Source: Ameyamaea chiangmaiensis (GTDB lineage Bacteria > Pseudomonadota > Alphaproteobacteria > Acetobacterales > Acetobacteraceae). From it: a DNA stretch of 64,000 nucleotides. The notes beneath the pieces are model-generated. The model worked only from the letters and a program-made list of their open reading frames with translations, made no database searches and was not told the origin of the DNA. The position numbers and the translations under genes are program-made. Each line of letters begins with the position of its first letter. Position 1 is the stretch's first letter. The stretch covers positions 124,001 to 188,000 of the forward strand of contig NZ_BAPT01000036.1 of assembly GCF_025995235.1 (NCBI RefSeq), written 5' to 3'. Shown piece after piece: positions 36,552-46,286 of the stretch.

Positions 36552-37814
36552 GTGAGGCAGACGTTCCGGACCCTGCGCATCCACAATTACCGCCTGTGGG
36601 CGATGGGCGCGCTGGTGTCGAATATCGGCACATGGATGCAGCGCGTCGCCCAGGACTGGGTGGTGCTGACCCACCTGACCGCGCACGATGCCTCGGCCGT
36701 CGGGATCGTCATGGCCCTTCAGTTCGGCCCGATCGCCCTGCTGCTGCCCCTGTCCGGGCTGGTGGCCGACCGTTGCGACCGCCGCAAGGTACTGATGCTG
36801 ACGCAGGCCGCCATGGGGATGGTTGCCCTCGGCGCGGGCTCGCTGCTGCTGTTGGGGCGTCTGACACTGTGGGAGGTCTGGGGGTTCGCGCTGCTGCTGG
36901 GCATCACCACCGCCTTCGACTCGCCTTCGCGCCAGACGTTCGTCGCCGAGATGGTGGGCGAGGCGGAGCTGGCCAATGCCGTGGCGCTGAACTCCGCCTC
37001 CTTCAATCTCGGGCGCATGCTGGGGCCGGCGGTCGCGGGGGGACTGTTGGCCGTGCTCGGCGCGGGGTGGGTGTTTGTGCTCAATGCCGGCTCCTTCGGG
37101 GCCGTGCTGCTGGCGCTGGGGGCGATGCGCACGCAGGACCTGCATCGCGGCAAGGCGCGAGCGCCCGGACGCACCGGACTGGCCGCCGGATTTGCCTATG
37201 TGCGTCGTCGCCGCGACCTGACGGCGATCGTGACCATGCTGTTCCTGATCGGCACATTCGGCCTGAACTTTCCGATCTATATCGCGACAATGGCGGTCAC
37301 GACGTTCCATGTCGGCGCGGGTCAGTTCGGGCTGCTGACCACCCTGATGGCGAGTGGCTCCGTCGTCGGCGCGCTGGTGTCGGCCGGCTGGAAGACGAGG
37401 GGCATGGCCCTTCTGGTGCGCGCGGCGTGTGCCTTCGGCACGGGCTGCGCCCTGGCCGCCGTCATGCCGCGCTATGCACTGTTCGGCCTGATGCTGGTGC
37501 CGCTGGGCATTGCAACGCAGATCTTCAACACTTCGGCGAATGCCCTGGTGCAGATGGGCACCGCGCCGGAGATGCGCGGACGCGTGATGGCCATCGTGCT
37601 GGGGCTGGCACTGGGCGGCACGCTGATCGGCGCGCCGTTCGTGGGCTGGGTCGCCGACGCGCTCGGCCCGCGCTGGGCGATGGGTGTGGGCGCGTTGGCC
37701 GGGCTGATGGCCGCGGCCGTCGGCGGCGTGCAGATCCTGCACGCACGCGAAACCGAGGGCGAACAGACGCCGGGTGCTAGGCCAGCACGTAGAACAGGAT
37801 GGCCGATACGGTGA
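36552..37814 (+). CDS. MFS exporter, EntS/MFS_3-like
   Basis: A 420-residue major facilitator with about 12 membrane helices. Signature loops include DRCDRRKVLM between helices 2 and 3. The NYRLWAMGALVSNIGTWMQ start and DSPSRQTFVAEMV resemble the EntS/MFS_3 group, which includes siderophore exporters; the real cargo is unknown. GTG 36552 fits the family start; the frame is open to 36417. The 3' end overlaps the convergent Pit transporter gene by 38 bases. Confidence 0.82.
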   Translation: MRQTFRTLRIHNYRLWAMGALVSNIGTWMQRVAQDWVVLTHLTAHDASAVGIVMALQFGPIALLLPLSGLVADRCDRRKVLMLTQAAMGMVALGAGSLLLLGRLTLWEVWGFALLLGITTAFDSPSRQTFVAEMVGEAELANAVALNSASFNLGRMLGPAVAGGLLAVLGAGWVFVLNAGSFGAVLLALGAMRTQDLHRGKARAPGRTGLAAGFAYVRRRRDLTAIVTMLFLIGTFGLNFPIYIATMAVTTFHVGAGQFGLLTTLMASGSVVGALVSAGWKTRGMALLVRAACAFGTGCALAAVMPRYALFGLMLVPLGIATQIFNTSANALVQMGTAPEMRGRVMAIVLGLALGGTLIGAPFVGWVADALGPRWAMGVGALAGLMAAAVGGVQILHARETEGEQTPGARPARRTGWPIR

Positions 37815-39126
37815 TCGTGGCCGGCAGCGTCGTGACCCAGGCCAGCGCGATCTTGCCGAGGGTGCGCATGTTGATGCCGCTGCCCGCCGCGACCATGGTG
37901 CCGGCGACGCCCGACGTGATGATGTGCGTGGTCGACACCGGAAGCCCGGTGTACCCCGCCGTCGCGATCAGCCCGGCCCCGACGATCTCCGACGCCGCAC
38001 CCTGCGCGGGGGTCAGGTGCTGCTTGCCGATCCCTTCGCCCAGCGTGGTGACAATGCGGCGATAGCCGATCATGGTGCCGATGCCCAGGCACAGCGCGCT
38101 CAGCACCCGCACCCAGAACGGCGCGTATTCGACACAGGGGCGCAGTTGCGCGGCAATCGTCTTGGCCTTGGCCTTTTCGGCGCCCGACGCGGCGGGATTG
38201 GCGCCGACATCGCGCACGCCGGACAGGATTTCATAGACATCGCCCCGGACTTCCGACGGCGTGGCGGCAGCCGCCGGGTTGCCCAGGCGATCGATCGACG
38301 CCAGCGCATCGGGACGAAAGCTGTAGCGGTCGTACCGGTCGATCAGGGGACGGGCGTCGTTGGCCAGCACGGCCAGTTGCGGACGGTCGAGCGTATGGCC
38401 GGGGTTCATGGCGAACGACGCCGGGATAAGCCCGATGATCGTCAGCATGATCAGGCCGATGCTTTTCTGTCCGTCGTTGCTGCCGTGGGAAAAACTGACC
38501 GACGTGCAGGTCAGGATCAGCAACGCGCGCACGACGGGGTGCGGCTTGTCGTTTTCGCTCGGCGGCGTGTAGAGAGCCGGCAGCTTCACGCAGGCCCGGA
38601 TCAGAAGATAGGCGATCCCGGCGAGGAAAAAACCCAGCAGCGGTGAAATCGCCAGCGCGCGCAGGACCTTGGTGATCTGTCCCCAGTCGACCGAATGGCC
38701 GAGATCGCGCGCATGCAGAAACGAATCCCCGATCGCGACGCCGATAAGCGCGCCAATCGTGCAATGGGAGGACGAATTCGGAATCCCGAACCACCAGGTC
38801 AGCAGATTCCACGCCAGCGCCGTGCCGAACAGGGCCACCAGCATCGGGACAGCCGGGTTGCCATTGGGCGGCGTCAGCACGTCCGGCGGCAGCAGTTCGA
38901 CAAGGGCATAGGCCACCGAAATACCACCCAGCAGCACGCCGAGCAGGTTCATCAACCCCGACCACACTACCGCCGTGCGCGGCCTGAGCGAGCGGGTGTA
39001 GATCACGGTGGCTACGGCGTTGGCGGTGTCGTGAAAGCCGTTGGCGAACTCGAACACGCACACCAGGATGAAACACAACCCGAGCGCGATGAGGGAGCCG
39101 GCGGACGAAGGGGCAAACTGCAGCAT
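37777..39126 (-). CDS. pit: Low-affinity inorganic phosphate transporter, Pit family
   Basis: A 449-residue multi-spanning protein. The two family repeats carry NGFHDTANAVAT and FSHGSNDGQKSIGL, the Pit GANDVANA equivalents; the tail STTHIITSGVAGTM is also typical. A hydrophilic loop (about 230-330) separates the two halves. It symports phosphate or metal phosphate with protons. Start ATG 39126; upstream is a divergent 169-base gap to the glycosidase gene. No PhoB box was recognised. Confidence 0.93.
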   Translation of the reverse strand: MLQFAPSSAGSLIALGLCFILVCVFEFANGFHDTANAVATVIYTRSLRPRTAVVWSGLMNLLGVLLGGISVAYALVELLPPDVLTPPNGNPAVPMLVALFGTALAWNLLTWWFGIPNSSSHCTIGALIGVAIGDSFLHARDLGHSVDWGQITKVLRALAISPLLGFFLAGIAYLLIRACVKLPALYTPPSENDKPHPVVRALLILTCTSVSFSHGSNDGQKSIGLIMLTIIGLIPASFAMNPGHTLDRPQLAVLANDARPLIDRYDRYSFRPDALASIDRLGNPAAAATPSEVRGDVYEILSGVRDVGANPAASGAEKAKAKTIAAQLRPCVEYAPFWVRVLSALCLGIGTMIGYRRIVTTLGEGIGKQHLTPAQGAASEIVGAGLIATAGYTGLPVSTTHIITSGVAGTMVAAGSGINMRTLGKIALAWVTTLPATITVSAILFYVLA

Positions 39127-39295
39127 GGGCGATCCCGCCTTGGAGAAAGGATCGCATCGTTCTGTGGCATACCCGACACCGAGAAAAGGCGTATGGCACC
39201 GTTTTCTCGAACTCTTCACAATCGCCGACGATGTCCGGCAGGCTTGGCGCCTGTCCTTCCCTGCGCGCCCGTATCGCGGCACAGTTGGATCTCTC

Positions 39296-40828
39296 ATGCC
39301 CCAGTCGACGACCTCAGATATGCTACACGCCTGCACGCCCCTGTCGCGACGCGGCTTCGGTCGGGGCATCGCCCTGTCCGTGGCGTCGGCGTGTGCAATG
39401 CCACGGGCACGTGCGGCAGGAAGCACGGTCGCGGCCAGGGTCGTGCTGGATACCGAACGACCGGGGCGGATACTGCCCGGCAGCCTGTGCGGCCTCAGCC
39501 TCGAAACCGCTGTCCTCAGCAACTCCGCCGTGCTGAATGCCCGGAACACGGCCCTGGTCGCTCTCCATCGCGGCCTGTCCGCGCAGGGCGTCCTTCGCCT
39601 GGGCGGCAATACGTCTGACCTTGGCTGGTGGGATCCGGGGGGAGGACAGGCGCCGGACGATATCTCGCACCCCGCCCATCCGCGTGATATATTCGCGATC
39701 ACGCATGAACACCTTGAAAATCTGCGTGGCTTTGTCGACGCGACGGGCTGGAGCGTTGTGTGGGGGCTCAATCTCGGGACCGGCAGGCCCGAACAGGCCG
39801 CGCGGGAGGCTGCCGCCGTGGCGACCCACCTGGGGCCCGCCCTTCTTGCGTTTCAGATCGGCAATGAGGCCGACCTATTCAACCGTTATGGCCATGCGAT
39901 GCGTGGACCAGCTTGGTCATTCACGCAGTTCCTGCATGACTGGACGCGCACCGCAACGGCGGTCGTCGCGGCCTGTCCGAACGCGCGGTTCTGGGGACCG
40001 GACGTGGCCGTGCGCGACGACTGGATCGTCCGCTTCGCGCAGGCGATTCCCGCATCGTTACGCCCGCACGTCACGAGGTTGAGTGCCCATTACTACGCCG
40101 AAGGACCACCCGATGCCCCCGATAGCACCATAGCGCATCTTTTGGCCGACGACCCCCGGGTGGGGGAGCTCCTGGACACCCTGCGACCCGTTCTCCACCG
40201 TACAGGCCTGCCCTTTGCGATAACCGAAGCGGGAAGCTGTTTTCTGGGCGGCAAGCCCGGCGTCAGCGACACCTTCGCTTCCGCCCTGTGGGCGACGGAC
40301 TATGTGCTACGCATGGCGCAGGGCGGGTGCGACAACGTGTGCTTCCACGGCGGCGCAGCGGAGGTTGAACACGCCAACAATGGACGCTCGATCGGCGCAC
40401 ACACGGACGCCGATCGAGCCCGGGCGCGGCGTGGTGCGTTCTATTCACCGATCGCCGGCACACCAGAGACGGGATACATAACCCGACCTCTCTACCGAGG
40501 GCTTCAGGCCGCGCAATCGTTGTCTAGAACAGAACTTTTACCGACAGAGATGGAGGCCAAGGGGATTAACCTCTCCGCCTACGCCGGGCGCAGGGGCAAG
40601 GTAATCACCCTTGTGATGGTCAATCGTGATCTGACGCACGACGCGGATGTGACGATCGAAAGCCCAGCAGAACGTCTGATCGTCCGATCCGCGCGCTTGT
40701 TGTCGGCGCCCACGGTCGACGCGGATACGGCAGTCACGCTGAAAGAGGCGCCCGATCGTGTGGGTGCCGGGGGGACACGCACTCTCGCCGTGCCCCACGC
40801 GTCCGCCCTGGTGGTGACGATGGGCTGA
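39296..40828 (+). CDS. Tat-exported glycoside hydrolase, GH79-like
   Basis: A 510-residue protein with a twin-arginine signal (SRRGFGRGIALSVASACAMP) and a GH-A clan catalytic domain. FQIGNEADLF supplies the acid/base Glu191 and PFAITEAGS the nucleophile Glu310, as in GH79 beta-glucuronidase/heparanase-type enzymes; a C-terminal beta domain (about 420-510) follows. The substrate is likely a glucuronide or similar polysaccharide end, but could differ. ATG 39296 begins the signal. Tail to tail with the sugar ABC transporter, 25 bases away. Confidence 0.78.
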   Translation: MPQSTTSDMLHACTPLSRRGFGRGIALSVASACAMPRARAAGSTVAARVVLDTERPGRILPGSLCGLSLETAVLSNSAVLNARNTALVALHRGLSAQGVLRLGGNTSDLGWWDPGGGQAPDDISHPAHPRDIFAITHEHLENLRGFVDATGWSVVWGLNLGTGRPEQAAREAAAVATHLGPALLAFQIGNEADLFNRYGHAMRGPAWSFTQFLHDWTRTATAVVAACPNARFWGPDVAVRDDWIVRFAQAIPASLRPHVTRLSAHYYAEGPPDAPDSTIAHLLADDPRVGELLDTLRPVLHRTGLPFAITEAGSCFLGGKPGVSDTFASALWATDYVLRMAQGGCDNVCFHGGAAEVEHANNGRSIGAHTDADRARARRGAFYSPIAGTPETGYITRPLYRGLQAAQSLSRTELLPTEMEAKGINLSAYAGRRGKVITLVMVNRDLTHDADVTIESPAERLIVRSARLLSAPTVDADTAVTLKEAPDRVGAGGTRTLAVPHASALVVTMG

Positions 40829-40853
40829 GGGACGGATCCGCCCCTCGCTGCGA

Positions 40854-41804
40854 TCAGTGGTCGGTCCAGCCGACGTAGGACCCGACATTGTCACGCGTGA
40901 TCAGTTGCGGTGCGATCAGCACCACCTTTTCCGCCGGGGGCTTGCCATCGACGATCGCCTGCGCGGTCTGCATGGCCAACGTGCCCATCTTGTACGGATC
41001 CTGCGATGCCGAAGCGAGAATCGACCCTTTCTTCGACTTTAGCGCCCCCACGATATCGGGCGCACCGTCGACCGACGTAATGACCAGCTGCCGGTTCTGC
41101 TGACGCGCGGCAAGGTCGGAGCCGATAGCCTGCGGGTCGTTGATGGTGAACACGCCCTTCAGGTCGGGGTAGCGGATCAGGTAGCCCAGCATGACCTGCA
41201 TGCCCGCATCGCGCGAGCCCTGGCCATTCTGGTCGTCGCTGACGATCTTGATGTCCGGCGATGCGGCCAGCGCCTTCTTGCAACCCGCGACGCGGTCGAT
41301 CACCGACGACACCGACGGGCCGTTCTCGATCGCGATTTCGCCCTTGTGCCCGATCTGGTCGGCCAGGAACGCGCAGGAAATCTCGCCCGCCTTGACGTTG
41401 TCGGTCATCACGGTGGCGTCCGCGCCGGCTGCGGCCACGTCGGCGGCGATCACGACGATGCCGGCCGCCTGTGCGCGCTTGATCGCCGGCAGGATGGCCT
41501 TGGGATCGACGGCGTTGATGATGATGGCCTTCACGCCGGAGGCGATGAAATTATCGATCTGGGTGAACTGCTTGTTCAGGTCGTAATCCGCCGAGACGGA
41601 CGTCACACGGGCCGAGGGATCGGCCTTGCGCGCCTCGTCCGCGACAGCCTTGGACAGGGTGACGAAATACGGATTGCCCAGAGAGCCCATCGTCACCCCG
41701 ATCGAGGTGATCGGCGCGGCAGACGCCGACGGTGCGAGGGCGAGGGCGAGGGAGGCAGTGCCGCACAGCAGGGCGGCGCAGGCGGAAGCGAGTAGAGTGC
41801 GCAT
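40854..41804 (-). CDS. Sugar ABC transporter substrate-binding protein, RbsB family
   Basis: A 316-residue periplasmic type-1 binding protein. Signal peptide of ~29 residues (LLCGTASLALALAPSASA), then two Rossmann-like lobes: IGVTMGSLGNPYFVTLSKAV, IIINAVDPKAI, VVIAADVAAAGADATVMTDN and VFTINDPQAIGSDLAA. Closest in pattern to ribose/xylose/galactose-type proteins; the ligand is unknown. Third gene of an ATPase-permease-binding-protein operon on the minus strand. Confidence 0.9.
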   Translation of the reverse strand: MRTLLASACAALLCGTASLALALAPSASAAPITSIGVTMGSLGNPYFVTLSKAVADEARKADPSARVTSVSADYDLNKQFTQIDNFIASGVKAIIINAVDPKAILPAIKRAQAAGIVVIAADVAAAGADATVMTDNVKAGEISCAFLADQIGHKGEIAIENGPSVSSVIDRVAGCKKALAASPDIKIVSDDQNGQGSRDAGMQVMLGYLIRYPDLKGVFTINDPQAIGSDLAARQQNRQLVITSVDGAPDIVGALKSKKGSILASASQDPYKMGTLAMQTAQAIVDGKPPAEKVVLIAPQLITRDNVGSYVGWTDH

Positions 41805-41866
41805 TGTTCTTGCGGTTCCGTGTTCTTGATGACCGGTTTGGCAGGTAAGGGGCGTGCGGGCCCCGA

Positions 41867-42901
41867 TCAGGTGCGGGCGTTTCCTTTCTGCCGCAGGCGA
41901 TCCAGCGCGACCGCGCCGATGATGACCAGCCCCTTGACGATGAACTGCCAGATATCGGACACGCCCATCAGGATCAGGCCGTTAGACAGCACCGCGATGA
42001 TCAGGCCGCCGATCAGCGTGCCCCAGATCGACCCGATACCGCCCACGAACGACGTGCCGCCCAGAATAACCGCCGCGATCGCATCGAGTTCATACGACTG
42101 GCCAAGCTGAAGACCATTGGCCGCATACAGCCGGGCCGAGGACATCACGCCGCCCAGACCCGCCAGCAGGCCCGACACGCCATAGACGAACATCAGCACC
42201 AGCCCGACGTTAATGCCGGCCAGACGGGCGGCGGACATGTTGCCGCCCACCGCATAGATCCGCACGCCCAGAACCGTGCGGCGCAGCACGTACCAGGCAG
42301 CCAGCACCACGGCGAGCGCGATGATGGCCAGCCACGGCAGCACCACGCCCGGCAGCACATGCAGACCGTCGTTGCCGATCCACGCGAAGCTGAGGTCGGC
42401 ATTGAAGATGGTCTTGTCCTCGCCCAGCAGGCGTGCCAGACCGCGCACCGCCGTCAGGGAGCCGAGCGTGACGATGAACGGCGGCAACCCGGCCCAGGCG
42501 ATCAGCGCGCCGTTGCCCAGACCGATCAGCAGACCCGCGCCAAGGCATGCCGGAATGGCCAGCCACGCCACGGTGGCCGACAGCGACGTCATCAGCGCCA
42601 CCATGGCCGATGCCGCCAGAATCGAGCCCACCGACAGGTCGATCCCGCCGGTCAGGATGACGAAGGTCATGCCGGTGGCCAGCACGATGTTGATCGATGC
42701 CTGCTGCGCGACGATGGACAGGTTCTGCGCGGTGAGGAATCGATGGCCGCCGGCCAGGTGAAACCCGATGGCCAGCAGGATCAGCACCGGCAACATGCCG
42801 GCTGCCTGAAGGGCGGACCGCATCTGGGCGCGGCGGGTGGCCGACGACGTGCCCGGCGAGGTGGGAGGGATGGCGGCGGGAGACGTGGCGGAGGTTGCCA
42901 T
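41867..42901 (-). CDS. Sugar ABC transporter permease, RbsC family
   Basis: A 344-residue inner-membrane permease with about 8-10 helices. ATGMTFVILTGGIDLSVGSI and the coupling stretch LAGINVGLVLMFVYGVSG, plus LDAIAAVILGGTSFVGGIGS, are typical of the ribose-type BPD_transp_2 family. It has a Ser/Thr/Pro-rich N-terminus. Starts 15 bases after the ATPase gene ends, ends 62 bases before the binding-protein gene. Confidence 0.92.
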   Translation of the reverse strand: MATSATSPAAIPPTSPGTSSATRRAQMRSALQAAGMLPVLILLAIGFHLAGGHRFLTAQNLSIVAQQASINIVLATGMTFVILTGGIDLSVGSILAASAMVALMTSLSATVAWLAIPACLGAGLLIGLGNGALIAWAGLPPFIVTLGSLTAVRGLARLLGEDKTIFNADLSFAWIGNDGLHVLPGVVLPWLAIIALAVVLAAWYVLRRTVLGVRIYAVGGNMSAARLAGINVGLVLMFVYGVSGLLAGLGGVMSSARLYAANGLQLGQSYELDAIAAVILGGTSFVGGIGSIWGTLIGGLIIAVLSNGLILMGVSDIWQFIVKGLVIIGAVALDRLRQKGNART

Positions 42902-42916
42902 GGGTGTCGTTCCGGT

Positions 42917-44476
42917 TCAGGCGGCGGCGTCGGCCGCGGCCAGCGTCATGATGGCATGCTGTGTAGGGGCGGGTTCGCCGGGGCCGCCCACCTCGCCCGC
43001 GATCCGGCCCTCGCGCATCACCAGGACGCGATCGCAGACACCGATGATCTCGGGCAGTTCGGAGGAAATCATCAGGATCGCCATACCCTTTTTGGCCAGC
43101 GAATCGATGATCCGGTAGATTTCGGATTTCGCACCGACATCGACACCGCGCGTCGGCTCGTCGAGGATCAGCACCGCCGGGCCGCTTTCGAGCAGCCGCG
43201 ACAGCAGCACCTTCTGCTGGTTGCCACCCGACAGGCTGCCGACATTGACCGCCGTTCCGGCCGCGCGCACCCGCATCGCCCCGAACGCGTTGCGCGCCCG
43301 CTCCCCCGCGCGTCGCAGGTTGAGCCGCCCGAGAAAGCCCGCGTCGCGCTCGATCACGTCCAGAACGATGTTGGTCTGGCACGTCATGTCCAGAAACAGG
43401 CCCAGCGCCTTGCGGTCCTCGGTCAGATAGACCACGCCCGACGCGATCGCGTCGGCCGGACCGGCGGGCGCGAAAGGCTGTCCCTTCAGCGTCATGCTGC
43501 CGCCCCGGGCCGGATCGGCGCCGAAGACCAGACGGGCAAGTTCGGTGCGGCCCGCGCCGACCAGGCCCGCCAGCCCCAGCACTTCGCCCGCGTGCAGCGT
43601 GAAGGAACACGGATGCACCCGCCGGCCGCCGTCGGTCAGGCCGTCGACGCTCAACACCGGCTCGCCGCGCGCACCGGCATCATCATGGGACTTCATGTAG
43701 AACGACGACATGTCGCGCCCGACCATCATGCGCACCAACGCATCGGACGTGATCTCCTCGCGCTCCAGCGTGCCGACATACTGGCCGTCGCGCAGGACCG
43801 ACACGCGGTCCGCCAGTTCGTAGATCTCCGCCATGCGGTGACTGATATAGATCAGCGCGATGCCTTCGCTGCGCAGCTGGCGCACCAGAGCGAAGAGCCG
43901 GTCCGTCTCGCGCGAGGACAGGGCGGTGGTCGGCTCGTCCAGCACAAGGATGCGCGCCTTGCGGAACAGGGCGCGGGCGATTTCGACCATCTGCTGTTCG
44001 GCGATGGACAGGGTCGCCACCAGCGTGTCGGGCCCGAACGGCGCGCCCAGACGCTCCAGCACCGGGCGGCACGACTCGCGCATTTCCGAACGGTCCAGAC
44101 GACCGCCGACCAGCATCGGCTCATTCCCGAGATGGATGTTCTCGGCCACCGTCAGGTTGGGCGCGAGCGCGAGCTCCTGATAGATGATGGCGATCCCGGC
44201 ATCGCGCGCATCGCGCGGCCCCTGGATCGAGATCGGTTGTCCGGCCACCATGATCTCGCCCCCCGGATCGGCGCGATAGGCCCCGGACAGGATTTTCATC
44301 AAGGTGGATTTGCCGGCGCCGTTCTCGCCCATCAGAGCCAGGATTTCGCCCGCGTGCGCGATCAGCGCAACGTCGGACAGCGCCTTGATACCCGGAAAAC
44401 TTTTGGAAATGCCCCGCATGGTGAGTGCGGGGCATGAGGTATTGTTTTTTTGTTGTTTTTCTTGATTGTTGTGCAC
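42917..44476 (-). CDS. Sugar ABC transporter ATPase with two ABC domains, RbsA/MglA family
   Basis: A 519-residue ATPase. First ABC domain: Walker A GENGAGKST, Walker B ILVLDEPTTAL (signature LSIAEQQ). Second domain: GLVGAGRTE in place of a canonical Walker A, signature LSGGNQQK, and VLILDEPTRGVDVGAK. This asymmetry is normal for the RbsA/MglA group. GTG 44476 is preceded by CCGGATAAATC, a fair site; an internal ATG at 44419 would skip an Asn/Lys/Gln-rich leader. First gene of the three-gene operon, facing a convergent GH79-like gene at its far end. Confidence 0.9.
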   Translation of the reverse strand: MHNNQEKQQKNNTSCPALTMRGISKSFPGIKALSDVALIAHAGEILALMGENGAGKSTLMKILSGAYRADPGGEIMVAGQPISIQGPRDARDAGIAIIYQELALAPNLTVAENIHLGNEPMLVGGRLDRSEMRESCRPVLERLGAPFGPDTLVATLSIAEQQMVEIARALFRKARILVLDEPTTALSSRETDRLFALVRQLRSEGIALIYISHRMAEIYELADRVSVLRDGQYVGTLEREEITSDALVRMMVGRDMSSFYMKSHDDAGARGEPVLSVDGLTDGGRRVHPCSFTLHAGEVLGLAGLVGAGRTELARLVFGADPARGGSMTLKGQPFAPAGPADAIASGVVYLTEDRKALGLFLDMTCQTNIVLDVIERDAGFLGRLNLRRAGERARNAFGAMRVRAAGTAVNVGSLSGGNQQKVLLSRLLESGPAVLILDEPTRGVDVGAKSEIYRIIDSLAKKGMAILMISSELPEIIGVCDRVLVMREGRIAGEVGGPGEPAPTQHAIMTLAAADAAA

Positions 44477-44503
44477 CGATTTATCCGGCGTTCTTGGTTC
44501 TGT

Positions 44504-44522
44504 TATCGGTCACATAACGATA
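44504..44522 (-). promoter_or_regulatory. Small inverted repeat upstream of the sugar ABC operon
   Basis: TATCG (44504-44508) and CGATA (44518-44522) form an inverted repeat with a 9-base spacer, about 28 bases upstream of the ATPase start in an AT-rich part of the 200-base gap. It could bind a sugar-responsive LacI/AraC-type regulator, but none is encoded next to it. Confidence 0.3.
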
Positions 44523-44676
44523 TCCGCTTTCGTTTGGCAAGCGGGATTTTTCGAAGCGAAATCACAAAATCGCGCCCCGGCGATCCGCCCCCTCCGACGG
44601 ACACGAATGCCGAAAACGATCGGCCTGAAAAGGGAGGTCGCCAACCCGGACCATGCCCCGCCATCGTGCCCCGCGA

Positions 44677-45372
44677 TTACGCCCCGTCGCGCGTGTCAGG
44701 GCCGGCCGCCCCGGCGTCCGGCAGCACCCGGAACAACGTGGTGTGCCGCGACAGGCTGTCCTCGAGCTCCCGCGAGGTGGCGATGTCGCGATGTTCGAGA
44801 ATTTCCAGCCCTGCGGTCGGACGGTAGGAGCGACCGGGATCGGCGATCCATACCTCGGCCTGCCGCGCGCATCGCCTCAGCCACGGCAGGATATGCGCGG
44901 TCATCGGCGCCTCGTAGCAGACGTCGCCACACACAATGAGGTCCCAGCGGCACGCACTGCCCACGATGTCGCCGCTCGATGCCGCGATCTCCACCCCGTT
45001 CCGGTGCGCGTTGAGCCCGATCGCCGCGACCGCCAACGGATCGATTTCCGCCGCTTCAACCCGTGCCGCTCCCGCCATGGCGCAGGCAATCGCCGCGATC
45101 CCGCTGCCGGCGGCGAAATCCAGCACACGCTTGCCCGCCACCAGCGACGGCTGATCGAGCACCCGCCGCGCCACAAGCTGCCCCCCGGGCCACGCGAAGG
45201 CCCAGAACGGCGGCGCCATGCCCGTCCGGGCAAGCCAGTCTTCGCTGGCCTGCCAGATCGGCGTGATCTCGCTGGCCAGATGCAGAGCGATTTCCGGGGT
45301 CAGCGGCGGCCGTTCGATCACCGTATGGGCCGCGATGAAGGACGCCGCAGCCGTATCGTGCGCGTCGGTCAC
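44677..45372 (-). CDS. Class I methyltransferase, ETFB lysine methyltransferase-like
   Basis: A 231-residue SAM-dependent enzyme. PPFWAFAWPGGQLVARRVLD and VLDFAAGSGIAAIACA (SAM-binding motif I), EIDPLA (motif II) and LIVCGDVCYE match the nicotinamide-N-methylase/ETF-beta-lysine methyltransferase group. The likely substrate is a protein lysine. GTG 45372 overlaps the ubiA stop by 4 bases (GTGA), so it is translationally coupled to ubiA. Protein target is inferred from family only. Confidence 0.82.
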   Translation of the reverse strand: MTDAHDTAAASFIAAHTVIERPPLTPEIALHLASEITPIWQASEDWLARTGMAPPFWAFAWPGGQLVARRVLDQPSLVAGKRVLDFAAGSGIAAIACAMAGAARVEAAEIDPLAVAAIGLNAHRNGVEIAASSGDIVGSACRWDLIVCGDVCYEAPMTAHILPWLRRCARQAEVWIADPGRSYRPTAGLEILEHRDIATSRELEDSLSRHTTLFRVLPDAGAAGPDTRDGA

Positions 45373-46286
45373 GCCGTCATCAGACCCAGCAGAAAAGCCC
45401 CGGCGACCATCAGCCCGATCTCGCGGTTGAAGCGAAACTGCCGTAGGCACAGGGCGGGGTCGCGCGGGTTGATCGCCGTCGCCTGTCGCCACAGCACCAC
45501 GCCGATGGGCGGCAGACAGACCAGTGCCCCCGGCCCTGTGCCCGCGCCCCATGCGGCCAGCGCCAGACCGACCAGCATGGCGGCATAGCACGCCCCCACG
45601 AACGACCGCGCCCGGCCTGCCATCAGGCGGGAGGTGGATTTGACGCCGATCCGCGCGTCATCCTCCATGTCCTGAAAGCCATAAATCGTATCGAAGCCTA
45701 GCTGCCAGACGATCGTCGCGGCATACAGCGCCACCATGGACGCATCGAGGCGACCCGACGCCGCGACGTAGCCCAGAGGCGCGCCAAAGCCGAAGGTGAA
45801 CCCCATCACCAGCTGCGGCCACCAGGTGACGCGCTTGGCCAGAGGATACAGCGCCACCAGCACCAGCGACGACGCCCCCAGAAGACGCGCCAGAGGGTTA
45901 AGCTGCACCAGGATCACCAGGCCGATCAGCAACAGGACCGCCAGAAACACCGCTGCCTGCCGCATCCGCAGCGCGCCGCTGGCCAGAGGCCGGTTGGCCG
46001 TGCGCGCCACCTGCCGGTCGATGTCGCGGTCCCACATGTCATTGACGACGCACCCCGCCGCCCGCATCACCAGGCTGCCGATCCCGAACAGCACCAGCAG
46101 GCGGGTGCGTTCGGCCGGCACCACATCCGGCGGCAGCAGGATGCCCCACACGCCGGGCAGGAACAAAAGCCACGTGCCGATCGGACGGTCCAGCCGCGCC
46201 AGCAGCGCATACGGGCGCAGCGCGGGCGGCAGACGGCCGATCCAGCCCTGGTCGCGGATATCGGTGTGGGAGGAGGCAACGGTCAC
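45369..46286 (-). CDS. ubiA: 4-hydroxybenzoate polyprenyltransferase
   Basis: Attaches the isoprenoid tail to 4-hydroxybenzoate in ubiquinone synthesis. The ~305-residue protein has about eight membrane helices and the two Asp-rich prenyl diphosphate sites NDMWDRDID and YGFQDMEDD. GTG 46286 is chosen because GGAG lies ~9 bases upstream; ATG 46346 is also in frame. It is divergent from rsmE and overlaps the methyltransferase gene. Confidence 0.93.
   Translation of the reverse strand: MTVASSHTDIRDQGWIGRLPPALRPYALLARLDRPIGTWLLFLPGVWGILLPPDVVPAERTRLLVLFGIGSLVMRAAGCVVNDMWDRDIDRQVARTANRPLASGALRMRQAAVFLAVLLLIGLVILVQLNPLARLLGASSLVLVALYPLAKRVTWWPQLVMGFTFGFGAPLGYVAASGRLDASMVALYAATIVWQLGFDTIYGFQDMEDDARIGVKSTSRLMAGRARSFVGACYAAMLVGLALAAWGAGTGPGALVCLPPIGVVLWRQATAINPRDPALCLRQFRFNREIGLMVAGAFLLGLMTA

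Noticed and set aside
42359..44437. Plus-strand frame of nearly 700 codons opposite the sugar ABC ATPase
   Set aside because: It is antisense to two intact ABC domains and encodes an Arg/His/Gln-rich sequence; a codon-bias shadow.
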